Below, piece by piece: positions 15,504 to 23,698 of a DNA stretch of 33,255 nucleotides (positions are counted from its first letter, which is position 1; every line of letters begins with the position of its first letter). The notes under the pieces were generated by a model. It was given only the letters and a program-made list of their open reading frames with translations. It was not told the origin of the DNA and searched no databases. The position numbers and the translations under genes are program-made. The stretch lies in assembly GCA_002938115.1 (NCBI GenBank), contig PTKD01000002.1, positions 1-33,255 of the forward strand, read 5' to 3'. The stretch comes from Alphaproteobacteria bacterium MarineAlpha9_Bin7. Its GTDB lineage: Bacteria > Pseudomonadota > Alphaproteobacteria > UBA7887.

Positions 15504-15815
15504 CTAAATCACTCCATCGTCGGCCCTGGATTCGAATCGCCGCGCCGCACGATAAGCGTTCAACATGCCGGCCGCACATCCTATCAGCAAGAACACGAGC
15601 ATAAACCAGGGACGAGTTCCAAGCCATCGATCGACCAACCAACCCAGCCCCCCTCCAACAACCAAGGCAGCAAACATTTCCGTTGTGAGGCGCGCAGCCC
15701 ACGCCAAGCCAGTCGACTGCTGACCAGTCGATTTGGTGTCGTCGCGCGCGTCTCGCGCCCGCCTAATCCGGGCATCGAGCCCCTCGATTGGTGGAGGTAG
15801 ATCATCTCGTTTCAT
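15504..15815 (-). CDS. atpI: ATP synthase subunit I (AtpI/AtpZ-like)
   Basis: A 103-aa small membrane protein opening the atp Fo operon. The first 35 residues are polar and Arg/Asp-rich. Two membrane helices follow: one about 46-62 with the Gly-rich ALVVGGGLGWLVDRWLG, and one about 67-88 (PWFMLVFLLIGCAAGMLNAY). This is the AtpI/AtpZ pattern, implicated in c-ring assembly or Mg/Ca transport. ATG 15815 is preferred over a TTG one codon upstream; a G-run (GGGGGG) sits four bases before the ATG. It is first in the operon, 51 bases from the proposed -10 box. Confidence 0.88.
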   Translation of the reverse strand: MKRDDLPPPIEGLDARIRRARDARDDTKSTGQQSTGLAWAARLTTEMFAALVVGGGLGWLVDRWLGTRPWFMLVFLLIGCAAGMLNAYRAARRFESRADDGVI

Positions 15816-15865
15816 CAAACCCCCCAGTGCCCCTTCACCAGTAATCCTGGCTCAAAAGCGGCTGC

Positions 15866-15894
15866 ACCATAAGTGCTGTCCGGAATACTGTCAA
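15866..15894 (-). promoter_or_regulatory. Sigma70-like promoter of the atp Fo operon
   Basis: On the minus strand a perfect -35 box TTGACA (15894-15889), a 17-bp spacer and a -10 box TATGGT (15871-15866, four of six) point toward atpI. This is one of the best-formed promoter matches in the window. The leader to the atpI ATG would be about 45 bases. The 133-base gap between atpI and the smc stop is otherwise without features apart from the direct repeat noted separately. Confidence 0.6.
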
Positions 15895-15913
15895 GCCACC
15901 GCCAGAATACTGT
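15883..15913. repeat. Direct repeat at the atp promoter
   Basis: GAATACTGT occurs at 15883-15891 and again at 15905-15913, with a 22-bp period (about two helical turns). One copy overlaps the -35 box of the atp promoter and the other lies just upstream, as an activator or repressor recognising direct repeats might require. No regulator is identified. Confidence 0.4.
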
Positions 15914-15951
15914 AACCATTTGATATAAAATGATAAAATACAGAACAAAAC

Positions 15952-18900
15952 TTATTCAGCAGCCTTAAGACGACCCCCACCATGCAGGTCGACAGAGACC
16001 AGCTGAGAAACACCGTTTTCACTCATAGTAACCCCAAACAATCGATCCATTCTCGCCATCGTTAGGCGATGATGCGTAATGACGAGAAAACGCGTGCGGC
16101 GCTGCCCGGCAATTTCATCCACCAGCGCACAGAAACGCTCCACGTTGGAATCATCCAGCGGCGCATCAACTTCGTCTAATACACAAATCGGTGCTGGCTT
16201 TGTCAGAAACACAGCAAACAACAAAGAAAGCGCTGCAAGCGCCTTTTCGCCACCGGACAAAAGTGACAATGCCTGTAATCGCTTTCCGGGCGGACTAGCC
16301 ATGATTTCCAAGCCTGCCTCAAGCGGGTCATCGTCGCCAATTAGCGCTAATTTCGCACGTCCACCCCCAAACAGACGCACAAAAAGTACCTCAAAATGAG
16401 TATTCACCTGCTCAAACGCCGCAAGCAATCGCTGCCGACCTTCACGATTGAGTGACGCGATCCCATTACGCAATCGAGAAATTGCCGAAATCAAATCAGT
16501 ACGCTCGACCTCTAGCGTATCAATCTGCATTGACAATTCGTTCGCTTCCTCATCGGCCCGTAAATTGACCGAACCCATATTTTCTCGTTCGCGAAGCAAG
16601 CGCTCCATTTGTTTTTCAACAGCACTAAACTCGGGCAACTGATCCGGAGACTCGATTTCCGAAAGTTCCAAAGCGTCCGATGGGTTACAACCCAAACGCT
16701 CCTCTATCTGTTGCACCTCAACCGCACGTAACGCTAGCGCCTGGTCCCGTTTTCCCGCTACCCTAGCCTTCCCCTCACGAGAGTCTGCAAGAGCCTCGTT
16801 AGATGCCCGTACCGAAGCATCACAAGCCTCTAAATGCGCTTCTGCCGTCGCAAGCTCTTCTGCAGAATTCCTACGCGTATGCTCCGCGTTCACAGATAAG
16901 TCCAACAAACTTTCATGTCGACTTTTCAAATCTGCCGGCTCGGCGAGTAAGCCTTTCAATTCTTTCTCCAATATAACGTGACGCGATATTAATGATTCGA
17001 TTTGGCTTTCAGCACCCCCATCTCGGCTCCGCCAGAGCTTAGCTTCTTCTTTTATCGCCCCTATACGTTCAGAATAGGCCTGTTGATTCCGAATCAGTTT
17101 CTCCTGGCGACGTAAATGACCTTCCAAGTTCTGACGTTGATCCGTCAGAATCAGACGTTCTTCATTCAGTCGTGTACTTGTTTCACTTGAACTAGGCAGG
17201 GCTCGAACATCTTCATCAAGAGCTCTTTTTTCTGACTCTGCATCGGCTTGATCCGTATTAAGTTGGTCCAAAATATTCGCCAGCACTTCAAGCCGTGCGC
17301 GGTCATCGGCCAGTGCTTCGACGGAAGACGCAAACGCTTCACGTTCTTCAATTAAATCTTTATCCGACATCATCGATAATGCACGCGATTCTGACTCACC
17401 AACTCGCGCCAGATTTGCCGCCTTGCTCGCTTCATTTAATAAGGCTTCCGACGCTGAATGGTCTTTGGTTACCTGTGAGAGTCGGTTCTCAACTCCTTCT
17501 AAGGAGCTTTGCAATGACTCCAGTTGGCTGCGTTGGCGAAGTCGAAGGGTCGACGTCGAAGCGGTGGCTGCAACCGAAAAACCATCCCAGCGCCACATAT
17601 CACCGGCAAGACTGACCATCCTTTGGCCTTGGACAAGTTTGCTCGCCAACAACCAACCTTCCTCCGCGTCAGTAACCACGCCGATTTGTGCTAGCCGAAG
17701 CGTAAGCTCTTCTGGTGCATCAACAAAATCCGAGAGTAAACTTACCCCTTCAGGCATAGGCTGGCGCGGACCTTTCTCATCTGCCATCCGCCAAGAAGCG
17801 GGCGCCGCCTGGTCAAGCGACGCGGACAAATCATCGCCCAAGGCGGCTCCAAGGGCAGTTTCATAGCCATCCACAACTTTCAGCTGATCAATTACGGCCG
17901 CACCCACATCGCCCATGTCAGAATTGTCGGGAACATAGCCGTGGTGGCCATTAACCGTCTTAGTCAGAGCTTCAATTTCTGCCACTAGGCGGCTACGCTT
18001 GACACCTACAGAAGCCAACAATCCACTGCTATCACGTTCAGCTTTCTGCGCCCTATCCAGTTCTCGATCTGCTAAATCTCTCTCCCGCACGGCGTCCTCA
18101 AGTAACCCACGCAGGCGGTCTACCTCCTCCTGCGTGGGTTTGACCTTCTCACGATCATCCTGTTTGGCAAAACGCTCGGAACGTTGTTCGATTTCTTTCT
18201 GTTCAGCCACAAGGTCCAAAACACGTAGCGCAAATCGCGACAGACGGTCCTCTATGGTAGTAGCGCGCTGGGCAAATCCTCGACGAGTAGTATCGGCCGC
18301 CGCCACCTGTTCCGTTAGCGCAGCAACCGTAGCCTCTAACTCATTCACCGACGTTCGAACAGCAGTTGCCTGAGCGTCCGCATCCCTAAGTGATTCAGTA
18401 TCGGCAACTTTTCGCGCGAGAAGCTCTTCGGATTGTATTGTTAAATTTGCCAATCTCGTCGCCGCGTCACCCCGAAGTATTTTCTCTCGATCGATGTCTG
18501 CCAAGAGCACTTCGATTTGTTCTTTCACAGCATCGGCTCGTTCCTCTACCCGTCGTTTTTCCTCATCAAGCTGCTCACATTCAATTGCTAGACGCTGAAC
18601 TTTGGCGGCCGCGTCTGTCTCCATACGCCGTAGGGTCGGTAAACATGCCGCCGCATCGGCCTGTTCTGTCGCAGCAATTGTTGCCTTTTTTGCTTGTGTT
18701 AATACCTCCTGATCAATCTCTCGTAGCTGCAAAGTAGTTTCGTGCACCTCTGAATCAGCCTGTGCCCAACGACTGTACAACAGCATTGCCTCGGCCTTGC
18801 GAATCCGGCCACTAAGACTCCGGTAACGCGACGCCTGGCGGGCTTGTCGCTTTAGCCCCTGAAGCTGGCCCTGAAGCGCCACTAGCACGTCGTCCAATCG

Positions 18901-19476
18901 TTCGACATTAGTGTCTGCCGCCCGTAAGCGCAGTTCGGCTTCATGCCGACGCGAATGCAAGCCTGTTATTCCAGCGGCTTCCTCAAGCAAATGACGCCGC
19001 TGATCGGGCTTTGCGTTAATGACTGCGCCGACCTGTCCTTGGCTGACGATCGCTGTCGAACGTGCGCCAGTGGCTGCATCTGCAAATAGGAGCTGTAGAT
19101 CACGCGCCCGCACTTCCTTTGAATTGATCCGGTATGATGATCCGGCCCCACGTTGGATATGGCGCGACACAGCAATGGGCTTCCCATCATTATAAGCTGC
19201 AGGCGCATCACGATCTGGATTTTCGAGATGCAGTTCGACAGTGGCCTTATTGCGTGCTGGCCGTGAGGCTGTGCCGGAGAAAATTACATCGTCCATCTCC
19301 CCACCACGAATTTGTTTGGCAGACGTCTCACCCATGACCCAGCACAAAGCCTCAACAAGGTTTGATTTGCCACAACCGTTGGGCCCCACAATTCCGGTGA
19401 GACCAGGCTCAATTAATAGCTCTGTTGGATCGGTAAACGACTTAAAGCCGTTGAGTTTGAGACGCGAAAAATGCAC
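15952..19476 (-). CDS. smc: Chromosome segregation protein SMC
   Basis: A 1174-aa condensin ATPase. The N-terminal head has Walker A GPNGCGKSN (residues 31-39), and the C-terminal head has the signature LSGGEKALAAL (from 1073) and Walker B ICVLDEVDAPLDD (from 1097, catalytic D1101/E1102). Two long coiled-coil arms (about 175-510 and 640-1000) surround a hinge at about 515-635 (GYVPDNSDMGDVGAAV onward). The length is normal for bacterial SMC. The start is GTG 19476 with AAGGT 8 nt upstream. It works with ScpA/ScpB, which are not in the window, to organise and segregate the chromosome. It lies downstream of the DsbA-like gene in the mutY/dciA/dsbA/smc block. The 154 bases before it hold no gene. 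Confidence 0.97.
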   Translation of the reverse strand: MHFSRLKLNGFKSFTDPTELLIEPGLTGIVGPNGCGKSNLVEALCWVMGETSAKQIRGGEMDDVIFSGTASRPARNKATVELHLENPDRDAPAAYNDGKPIAVSRHIQRGAGSSYRINSKEVRARDLQLLFADAATGARSTAIVSQGQVGAVINAKPDQRRHLLEEAAGITGLHSRRHEAELRLRAADTNVERLDDVLVALQGQLQGLKRQARQASRYRSLSGRIRKAEAMLLYSRWAQADSEVHETTLQLREIDQEVLTQAKKATIAATEQADAAACLPTLRRMETDAAAKVQRLAIECEQLDEEKRRVEERADAVKEQIEVLLADIDREKILRGDAATRLANLTIQSEELLARKVADTESLRDADAQATAVRTSVNELEATVAALTEQVAAADTTRRGFAQRATTIEDRLSRFALRVLDLVAEQKEIEQRSERFAKQDDREKVKPTQEEVDRLRGLLEDAVRERDLADRELDRAQKAERDSSGLLASVGVKRSRLVAEIEALTKTVNGHHGYVPDNSDMGDVGAAVIDQLKVVDGYETALGAALGDDLSASLDQAAPASWRMADEKGPRQPMPEGVSLLSDFVDAPEELTLRLAQIGVVTDAEEGWLLASKLVQGQRMVSLAGDMWRWDGFSVAATASTSTLRLRQRSQLESLQSSLEGVENRLSQVTKDHSASEALLNEASKAANLARVGESESRALSMMSDKDLIEEREAFASSVEALADDRARLEVLANILDQLNTDQADAESEKRALDEDVRALPSSSETSTRLNEERLILTDQRQNLEGHLRRQEKLIRNQQAYSERIGAIKEEAKLWRSRDGGAESQIESLISRHVILEKELKGLLAEPADLKSRHESLLDLSVNAEHTRRNSAEELATAEAHLEACDASVRASNEALADSREGKARVAGKRDQALALRAVEVQQIEERLGCNPSDALELSEIESPDQLPEFSAVEKQMERLLRERENMGSVNLRADEEANELSMQIDTLEVERTDLISAISRLRNGIASLNREGRQRLLAAFEQVNTHFEVLFVRLFGGGRAKLALIGDDDPLEAGLEIMASPPGKRLQALSLLSGGEKALAALSLLFAVFLTKPAPICVLDEVDAPLDDSNVERFCALVDEIAGQRRTRFLVITHHRLTMARMDRLFGVTMSENGVSQLVSVDLHGGGRLKAAE

Positions 19477-19630
19477 GCTGTTGACCTTACGCGGCCGCCC
19501 ACCACGCCCACTACGGACATGTCGTCTGGACCTGACCCCAATATATCGTGAATTTTTCTTAAATCACTACTAAATATAGGTTCTTAACGTCATATATGTA
19601 AGTTCTGACTATAAACCGCGCCCACAGAGG

Positions 19631-20215
19631 TCATTGGCTTGCCGCAGCAATCAACTCAGCAAACGTTTCCTCGCTCGGAATGCCGGTTATTAGCTTCTTG
19701 CCAATGGCAAAACTAGGTGTCGATTCGATATCGTATTGATTTTGCGAATCGAGCCGAGACTGAATAATCTGATCAGCTAACTCTTCATCTCTCAGACAGC
19801 TGTCGAAACGGGCCTTTCCCATACCAGCGAGTTGAGCAAGCAACGCCAAGCCTTTTTCTGCTGGCTCTGTGAACACCCAGTGCTCCTGACGCTCAAACAA
19901 AAGGCCTAGATAAGCAAAATACTGGTGTGGTTCTGCACAACGCGCAACCATTGAGCCCAGCAGCGCTGGTCGGTTCAAAGGAAAATCACGGAATATAAAT
20001 CTCACTTTCCCGGTGTCGATAAAATTTTTCTTAAGCCACGGGAAACGCTCCTTGTGGAAAACGGCACAATGAGGACAGCTCAGCGAGGCAAATTCAATGA
20101 TCGTAACCGGGGCATCCGGATTCCCCAGCACAGGGTCAACCAACCCGTCGGCAGAAAGCACCGAGCCGGGGAAAAACAAAAACACCAAGGTCACTAAAAA
20201 TGGTTTAAGAGTCAT
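19631..20215 (-). CDS. DsbA-family thioredoxin-fold protein (periplasmic)
   Basis: A 194-aa secreted thiol oxidoreductase. The signal peptide is about residues 1-22 (hydrophobic 5-20, cleavage near VLSA). The active site CPHC is at 47-50 in EFASLSCPHCAVFHKERF, and the cis-proline loop is STPSFAIGKKLI. The DsbA-type helical insertion lies between. The closest sort are the DsbA/Com1-like proteins common in alphaproteobacteria, which oxidise or isomerise disulfides in exported proteins. It sits between the dciA-like gene and smc on the same strand, a conserved order in this class, although a direct role with SMC is unlikely. CPHC is the classical oxidising motif. Confidence 0.92.
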   Translation of the reverse strand: MTLKPFLVTLVFLFFPGSVLSADGLVDPVLGNPDAPVTIIEFASLSCPHCAVFHKERFPWLKKNFIDTGKVRFIFRDFPLNRPALLGSMVARCAEPHQYFAYLGLLFERQEHWVFTEPAEKGLALLAQLAGMGKARFDSCLRDEELADQIIQSRLDSQNQYDIESTPSFAIGKKLITGIPSEETFAELIAAASQ

Positions 20216-20275
20216 GGATTTTCCGCCACAGCTAAGAAATAACTATAACCACATGAAAGTGTTGTCGCATCCCAA

Positions 20276-20593
20276 TCAAGTATTTTCTCCATGCGAAAGC
20301 GGGCCCTGTCGAATGGAAATTCGCGATACGGCACGATATCCAAAATGGGTCGCTATGCGTTCCAAAAGTTGCGGTTCAAGATGTTGTAATTCAAGTGCTA
20401 CTGGTCCATCGACGCGCAGAATTAATACACCTTCCCGCGAAATTTTTTCTGGACAACTTTTGGCCGCCAATGCCTCTCCGACAATATCAGTCCAGTTGGT
20501 CAAAATCGAGGCCTGGTGGAACCCGCGGTCACGAAACACCGAACGGGTTAGTTTCGGCACCATTTGAGACAGGCGTAGGGCTCTCGATGTCAT
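20276..20593 (-). CDS. DciA-like protein (DUF721)
   Basis: A 105-aa protein of the DUF721 family. Typical features are the central W-x-x-I-V-G pattern (TNWTDIVGEALAAKSCPEKI) followed by a beta segment (EGVLILRVDGPVALELQHL) resembling the KH-like fold of DciA, the replicative-helicase loading protein in bacteria without DnaC/DnaI. The short alphaproteobacterial forms are often called DUF721 proteins, and whether all act in helicase loading is not certain. ATG 20593 has GGAG 8 nt upstream. It diverges from mutY across 66 bases and runs toward the DsbA-like gene. Confidence 0.8.
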   Translation of the reverse strand: MTSRALRLSQMVPKLTRSVFRDRGFHQASILTNWTDIVGEALAAKSCPEKISREGVLILRVDGPVALELQHLEPQLLERIATHFGYRAVSRISIRQGPLSHGENT

Positions 20594-20641
20594 AACAAGG
20601 GCTCCGGTGGCCGCAGCATCGGATTCGGGTTCAATAATGAG

Positions 20642-20653
20642 TAGTGTACACTA
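20642..20653. repeat. 12-bp palindrome just upstream of mutY
   Basis: TAGTGTACACTA is a perfect palindrome ending six bases before the mutY ATG, where a ribosome site would be expected; no good Shine-Dalgarno is visible. It lies in the 66-base divergent region shared with the dciA-like gene and may be an operator. Confidence 0.35.
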
Positions 20654-20659
20654 TGAATC

Positions 20660-21757
20660 ATGAATACACCTGAAAATGACATGATCCCAGAAAGAAATAA
20701 AGCCACACATACTAACGAAACTGCAACCTTGTTGTTGGATTGGTACGACAAGTACAGGCGCACTTTGCCGTGGCGGGCACTGTCAGGTGAAAAACCTGAC
20801 GTCTACAAAATATGGTTGAGCGAGACTATGTTGCAACAAACCAAAGTCGCAACTGTGATTTCCTACTACCAAAACTTCATCCGGAAGTGGCCATCCTTAG
20901 CTTCGTTGGCTGATGCTACACAAGACGATGTTTTGAGAGCGTGGGCAGGCCTTGGGTACTACGCAAGAGCCCGCAACCTTTATGCCTGCGCACAGATAGT
21001 GATGCACAAATATGGTGGCGATTTTCCGGATACGGAGGAGGGATTGCGTTCCCTACCTGGGGTTGGTCCATACACGGCGGCCGCAATAACAGCGATTGCT
21101 TACGACAAACCCGCAGTTGTGGTTGATGGAAATGTAGCGCGGGTCATTTCACGTCTCTTTCGGGTCCCGAAACCCATACCAGAAGCCCCAACTCTATTAC
21201 GCGAACTCACTGCCAATATCACTCCGCAAGATCGACCCGGAGATTATGCGCAGGCGATAATGGATTTAGGCGCAGTCATTTGCACTCCTCGTTCCCCAAA
21301 GTGCATCGAGTGTCCGTGGGCAGAGATCTGCGAAGCCCGCGCAACAAAAACACCTGAATACTGGCCAAGACGAAGGCACAAGGCCAAAAAACCGATGCGT
21401 TATGGTGTTGCCTTTTGGGTGGAACGCTCTGATGGAGCCGTCATGCTTCGCCGAAGACCCGACAAAGGTATATTTGGCGGCATGACGGAAATCCCGAATT
21501 CTGGATGGCATGACCAGCCTTTATCAGAGCGTCTTGTCCGGAGCCACGCACCAATAGGCGCTCGTTGGGTAAACATCCCGAAATTAATAAACCACAGTTT
21601 CACCCATTTCGATATGGAGATAACCGTGCTCACCACGAGGTCAGACAATGCACCGGAGGATTCATTCTGGTGTGCTAGGGAAGCAATCAAGTCGGAAGCT
21701 TTACCGAGTCTAATGCGTAAAATTGCTGCGCTTGTTCAAGCGACACAGGCCAATTGA
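20660..21757 (+). CDS. mutY: A/G-specific adenine glycosylase
   Basis: A 365-aa base-excision enzyme that removes adenine opposite 8-oxoguanine. It has catalytic E55 (SETMLQQTKVATV), the helix-hairpin-helix LPGVGPYTAAAITAIAY (132-148), and catalytic D156 (VVDGNVARV). The 4Fe-4S cysteines are C208, C215, C218 and C224 in the C-X6-C-X2-C-X5-C pattern. The NUDIX-like C-terminal domain (about 245-360) recognises 8-oxoG and includes the NHSFTHFDMEI block. All key residues are present and the length is normal. It is divergent from the dciA-like gene. The first 20 residues are variable, so the exact start is uncertain. Confidence 0.96.
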   Translation: MNTPENDMIPERNKATHTNETATLLLDWYDKYRRTLPWRALSGEKPDVYKIWLSETMLQQTKVATVISYYQNFIRKWPSLASLADATQDDVLRAWAGLGYYARARNLYACAQIVMHKYGGDFPDTEEGLRSLPGVGPYTAAAITAIAYDKPAVVVDGNVARVISRLFRVPKPIPEAPTLLRELTANITPQDRPGDYAQAIMDLGAVICTPRSPKCIECPWAEICEARATKTPEYWPRRRHKAKKPMRYGVAFWVERSDGAVMLRRRPDKGIFGGMTEIPNSGWHDQPLSERLVRSHAPIGARWVNIPKLINHSFTHFDMEITVLTTRSDNAPEDSFWCAREAIKSEALPSLMRKIAALVQATQAN

Positions 21758-21779
21758 CAACTCCAGCACTCATTGCTGT

Positions 21780-22892
21780 CTAGCGAGCTGCCGCCGGCAC
21801 AATTTCTGCTCTTATTTTTTGGCGCAAAAGGTCAATAGGACGAAGTTTTCCACGATCGTCATAGAACCAGAATGCCCAACCATTACAACTGGAGGCACCC
21901 TGAAGGGCCGCCGCCACACCATGAATAGAGCCAGTGACATCTCCTGCGACTAGAGAGCCATCAGCGCGGACTTTAGCCGTTATGCGCCGACTATGGTCAT
22001 AAAGAATAACGCCAGGAGACAACATTCCCCGCTCGATCAAATTACCAAAAGGAACACGGGGTAATGACCTCTTCGACGGGGTGGTCTGTATTTCCTCATT
22101 ACCTCTCGGTTTAGCCTGGGCCAATCGTCTGCGTGCCAGTGCCACATACTTTGGGTCACGCTCGATACCCAGATATCGCCTGCCAAGCTGCTTGGCAACT
22201 ACGCCTGTGGTGCCGGTGCCAAAAAAAGGGTCCAATACTAGGTCGTCAACGTTGGTGGTCGCGAGCAGGACGCGATAGAGCAGAGCTTCAGGTTTTTGCG
22301 TCGGATGAGCTTTGTGATTACCCTGACGCAACCGCTCTCTGCCAGCGCAAATTGGCAATGACCAATCCGAGCGCATCTGAATATCTTCATTGAGCATCTT
22401 CATGGCCTGGTAATTGAATGTATAATGCTTTTGATCCTGGCTCTTCGCACACCAAATTAACGTCTCGTGTGCATTCGTAAAACGTCGACCACGAAAATTA
22501 GGCATTGGATTTGTTTTGCGCCAGATTACATCGTTGAGGATCCAGTATCCGAGATCCTGAAGCACCCGCCCTATCCGAAAAATATTATGATAACTACCAA
22601 TGACCCAAAGACTTCCGTGTTCTGAAAGCAGGCGGTGGGCGGCGGTCAACCACGCCCGTGTAAATTCATCGTAATCGGCAAAACTATCAAAATGGTCCCA
22701 CTCATCGGTGACGCCGTCAACGAGGCTATCATCTGGCCGCCTTAAATCCTGTGGCAGCTGCAGATTGTATGGCGGATCAGCAAATATTAGATCCACCGAT
22801 CCGGCGTCAAGACGCTCCATAGTGGATATACAATCCCCGGTCAGTATCCGCCCATACGGCAAATCATCGACCGGATCCCCATCCCGTGACAT
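21780..22892 (-). CDS. ccrM: CcrM-type adenine-N6 DNA methyltransferase (GANTC)
   Basis: A 370-aa beta-class methyltransferase. The order is catalytic DPPYNLQL (residues 39-46) first and the AdoMet-binding DPFFGTGTTG (221-230) later. Between them is the target-recognition segment, and HPTQKPEALLYR is at 196-207. The C-terminal domain of about 100 residues (from 270, PFGNLIERGMLSPG then GWAFWFY) is the CcrM-specific DNA-binding extension, which separates it from restriction-type HinfI enzymes lacking it. No restriction partner is nearby, so it is a solitary cell-cycle methylase. ATG 22892 has a consensus AAGGAGG five bases upstream. Three GANTC sites lie within 80 bases upstream. Confidence 0.95.
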   Translation of the reverse strand: MSRDGDPVDDLPYGRILTGDCISTMERLDAGSVDLIFADPPYNLQLPQDLRRPDDSLVDGVTDEWDHFDSFADYDEFTRAWLTAAHRLLSEHGSLWVIGSYHNIFRIGRVLQDLGYWILNDVIWRKTNPMPNFRGRRFTNAHETLIWCAKSQDQKHYTFNYQAMKMLNEDIQMRSDWSLPICAGRERLRQGNHKAHPTQKPEALLYRVLLATTNVDDLVLDPFFGTGTTGVVAKQLGRRYLGIERDPKYVALARRRLAQAKPRGNEEIQTTPSKRSLPRVPFGNLIERGMLSPGVILYDHSRRITAKVRADGSLVAGDVTGSIHGVAAALQGASSCNGWAFWFYDDRGKLRPIDLLRQKIRAEIVPAAAR

Positions 22893-22970
22893 GAGTCCTC
22901 CTTGCGACTCAATCGCTTATTTTCCCAACCTACTGTCAAATCTTCGAAAAAATTTACAGCTCGTTGAATC
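22893..22970 (-). promoter_or_regulatory. ccrM leader with three GANTC sites
   Basis: GAGTC (22893-22897, between ribosome site and ATG), GACTC (22906-22910) and GAATC (22966-22970) are all GANTC, the target expected for the downstream enzyme. A perfect TTGACA (minus strand, 22939-22934) may be a -35 box; the -10 at 17 bp is poor (GCGATT). The AAGGAGG ribosome site lies between the first two sites. Methylation-state autoregulation is an inference, supported by what is known for Caulobacter ccrM. Confidence 0.5.
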
Positions 22971-23043
22971 TTAAACTTTTAGCGATGTCTCGTGCAAGTG
23001 TCTGGCAGGCATCATGTCCAACGTTAATGTGGGACACCCACCC

Positions 23044-23667
23044 TCAATATTTATTGATTTGTCCCAAAACGCGGGCCACCGGAACAAAACTCCTCCGATG
23101 ATGCGGGGTTACACCAAGACTAGTTAGTGCTCTCAGATGCTCTGCGGTAGGGTACCCGACATTCCTTTCCCACCCGTAACCAGGATAGCCACGTGCTAGC
23201 TTCAGCATCAGCTGATCGCGCGTAACTTTTGCCACAATTGAGGCAGCGGCGATTGATAGGGAGCGGCGGTCACCCCCAACGACTGTGCGCGTAGCACAGC
23301 CAAGCGCCGGCGACTGGTTGCCATCCACCAGGGCCACCGCAGGTGCCGGCTTTAACTCAGCTACCGCCCGCTCCATAGCCCTAAACGTGGCCCTTAGAAT
23401 GTTTACTTTGTCAATTTCAGCAACGCTAGCCAAACCTATTCCGACCACGGCCTGAGATTTAATACGGACACACAGGTGCTCCCGTTTTGACCGGCTTAAA
23501 GTTTTTGAATCCTGGATCCCGTCCGGCGTTCGTTCCTGGTCCAAAATCACCGCAGCAGCCACAACAGGGCCTGCCAGTGGCCCTCGACCAGCTTCGTCGA
23601 CCCCACAGATCAAACCTCTTAATTCACCTTCAATAGAGAAGTTAGGTGCGGTGTGCCGTCCGTCCAT
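23044..23667 (-). CDS. rnhB: Ribonuclease HII
   Basis: A 207-aa RNase HII, which removes ribonucleotides from DNA and RNA:DNA hybrids. Catalytic residues are D24 and E25 in CGVDEAGRGPLAGPVVAAAV, D115 in ALVDGNQSP, and a later Asp in ASIVAKVTRDQLM. The C-terminal YPTAEHLRALTSLGVTPHHR block is intact. ATG 23667 gives the usual length. An upstream in-frame ATG at 23730 would add 21 residues and overlap the radical SAM gene, and a TTG at 23676 is also possible, so the start is uncertain. The gene order ccrM / rnhB / radical SAM on one strand is common in this class. Confidence 0.95.
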   Translation of the reverse strand: MDGRHTAPNFSIEGELRGLICGVDEAGRGPLAGPVVAAAVILDQERTPDGIQDSKTLSRSKREHLCVRIKSQAVVGIGLASVAEIDKVNILRATFRAMERAVAELKPAPAVALVDGNQSPALGCATRTVVGGDRRSLSIAAASIVAKVTRDQLMLKLARGYPGYGWERNVGYPTAEHLRALTSLGVTPHHRRSFVPVARVLGQINKY

Positions 23668-23698
23668 AACCTTCAAACTATACCCCGATCCAAAGACC

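Noticed and set aside
17295..18373. Several plus-strand reading frames of 100-150 codons inside smc
   Set aside because: They are Ser/Arg-rich mirror readings of the coiled-coil-coding sequence; the SMC frame is intact throughout.
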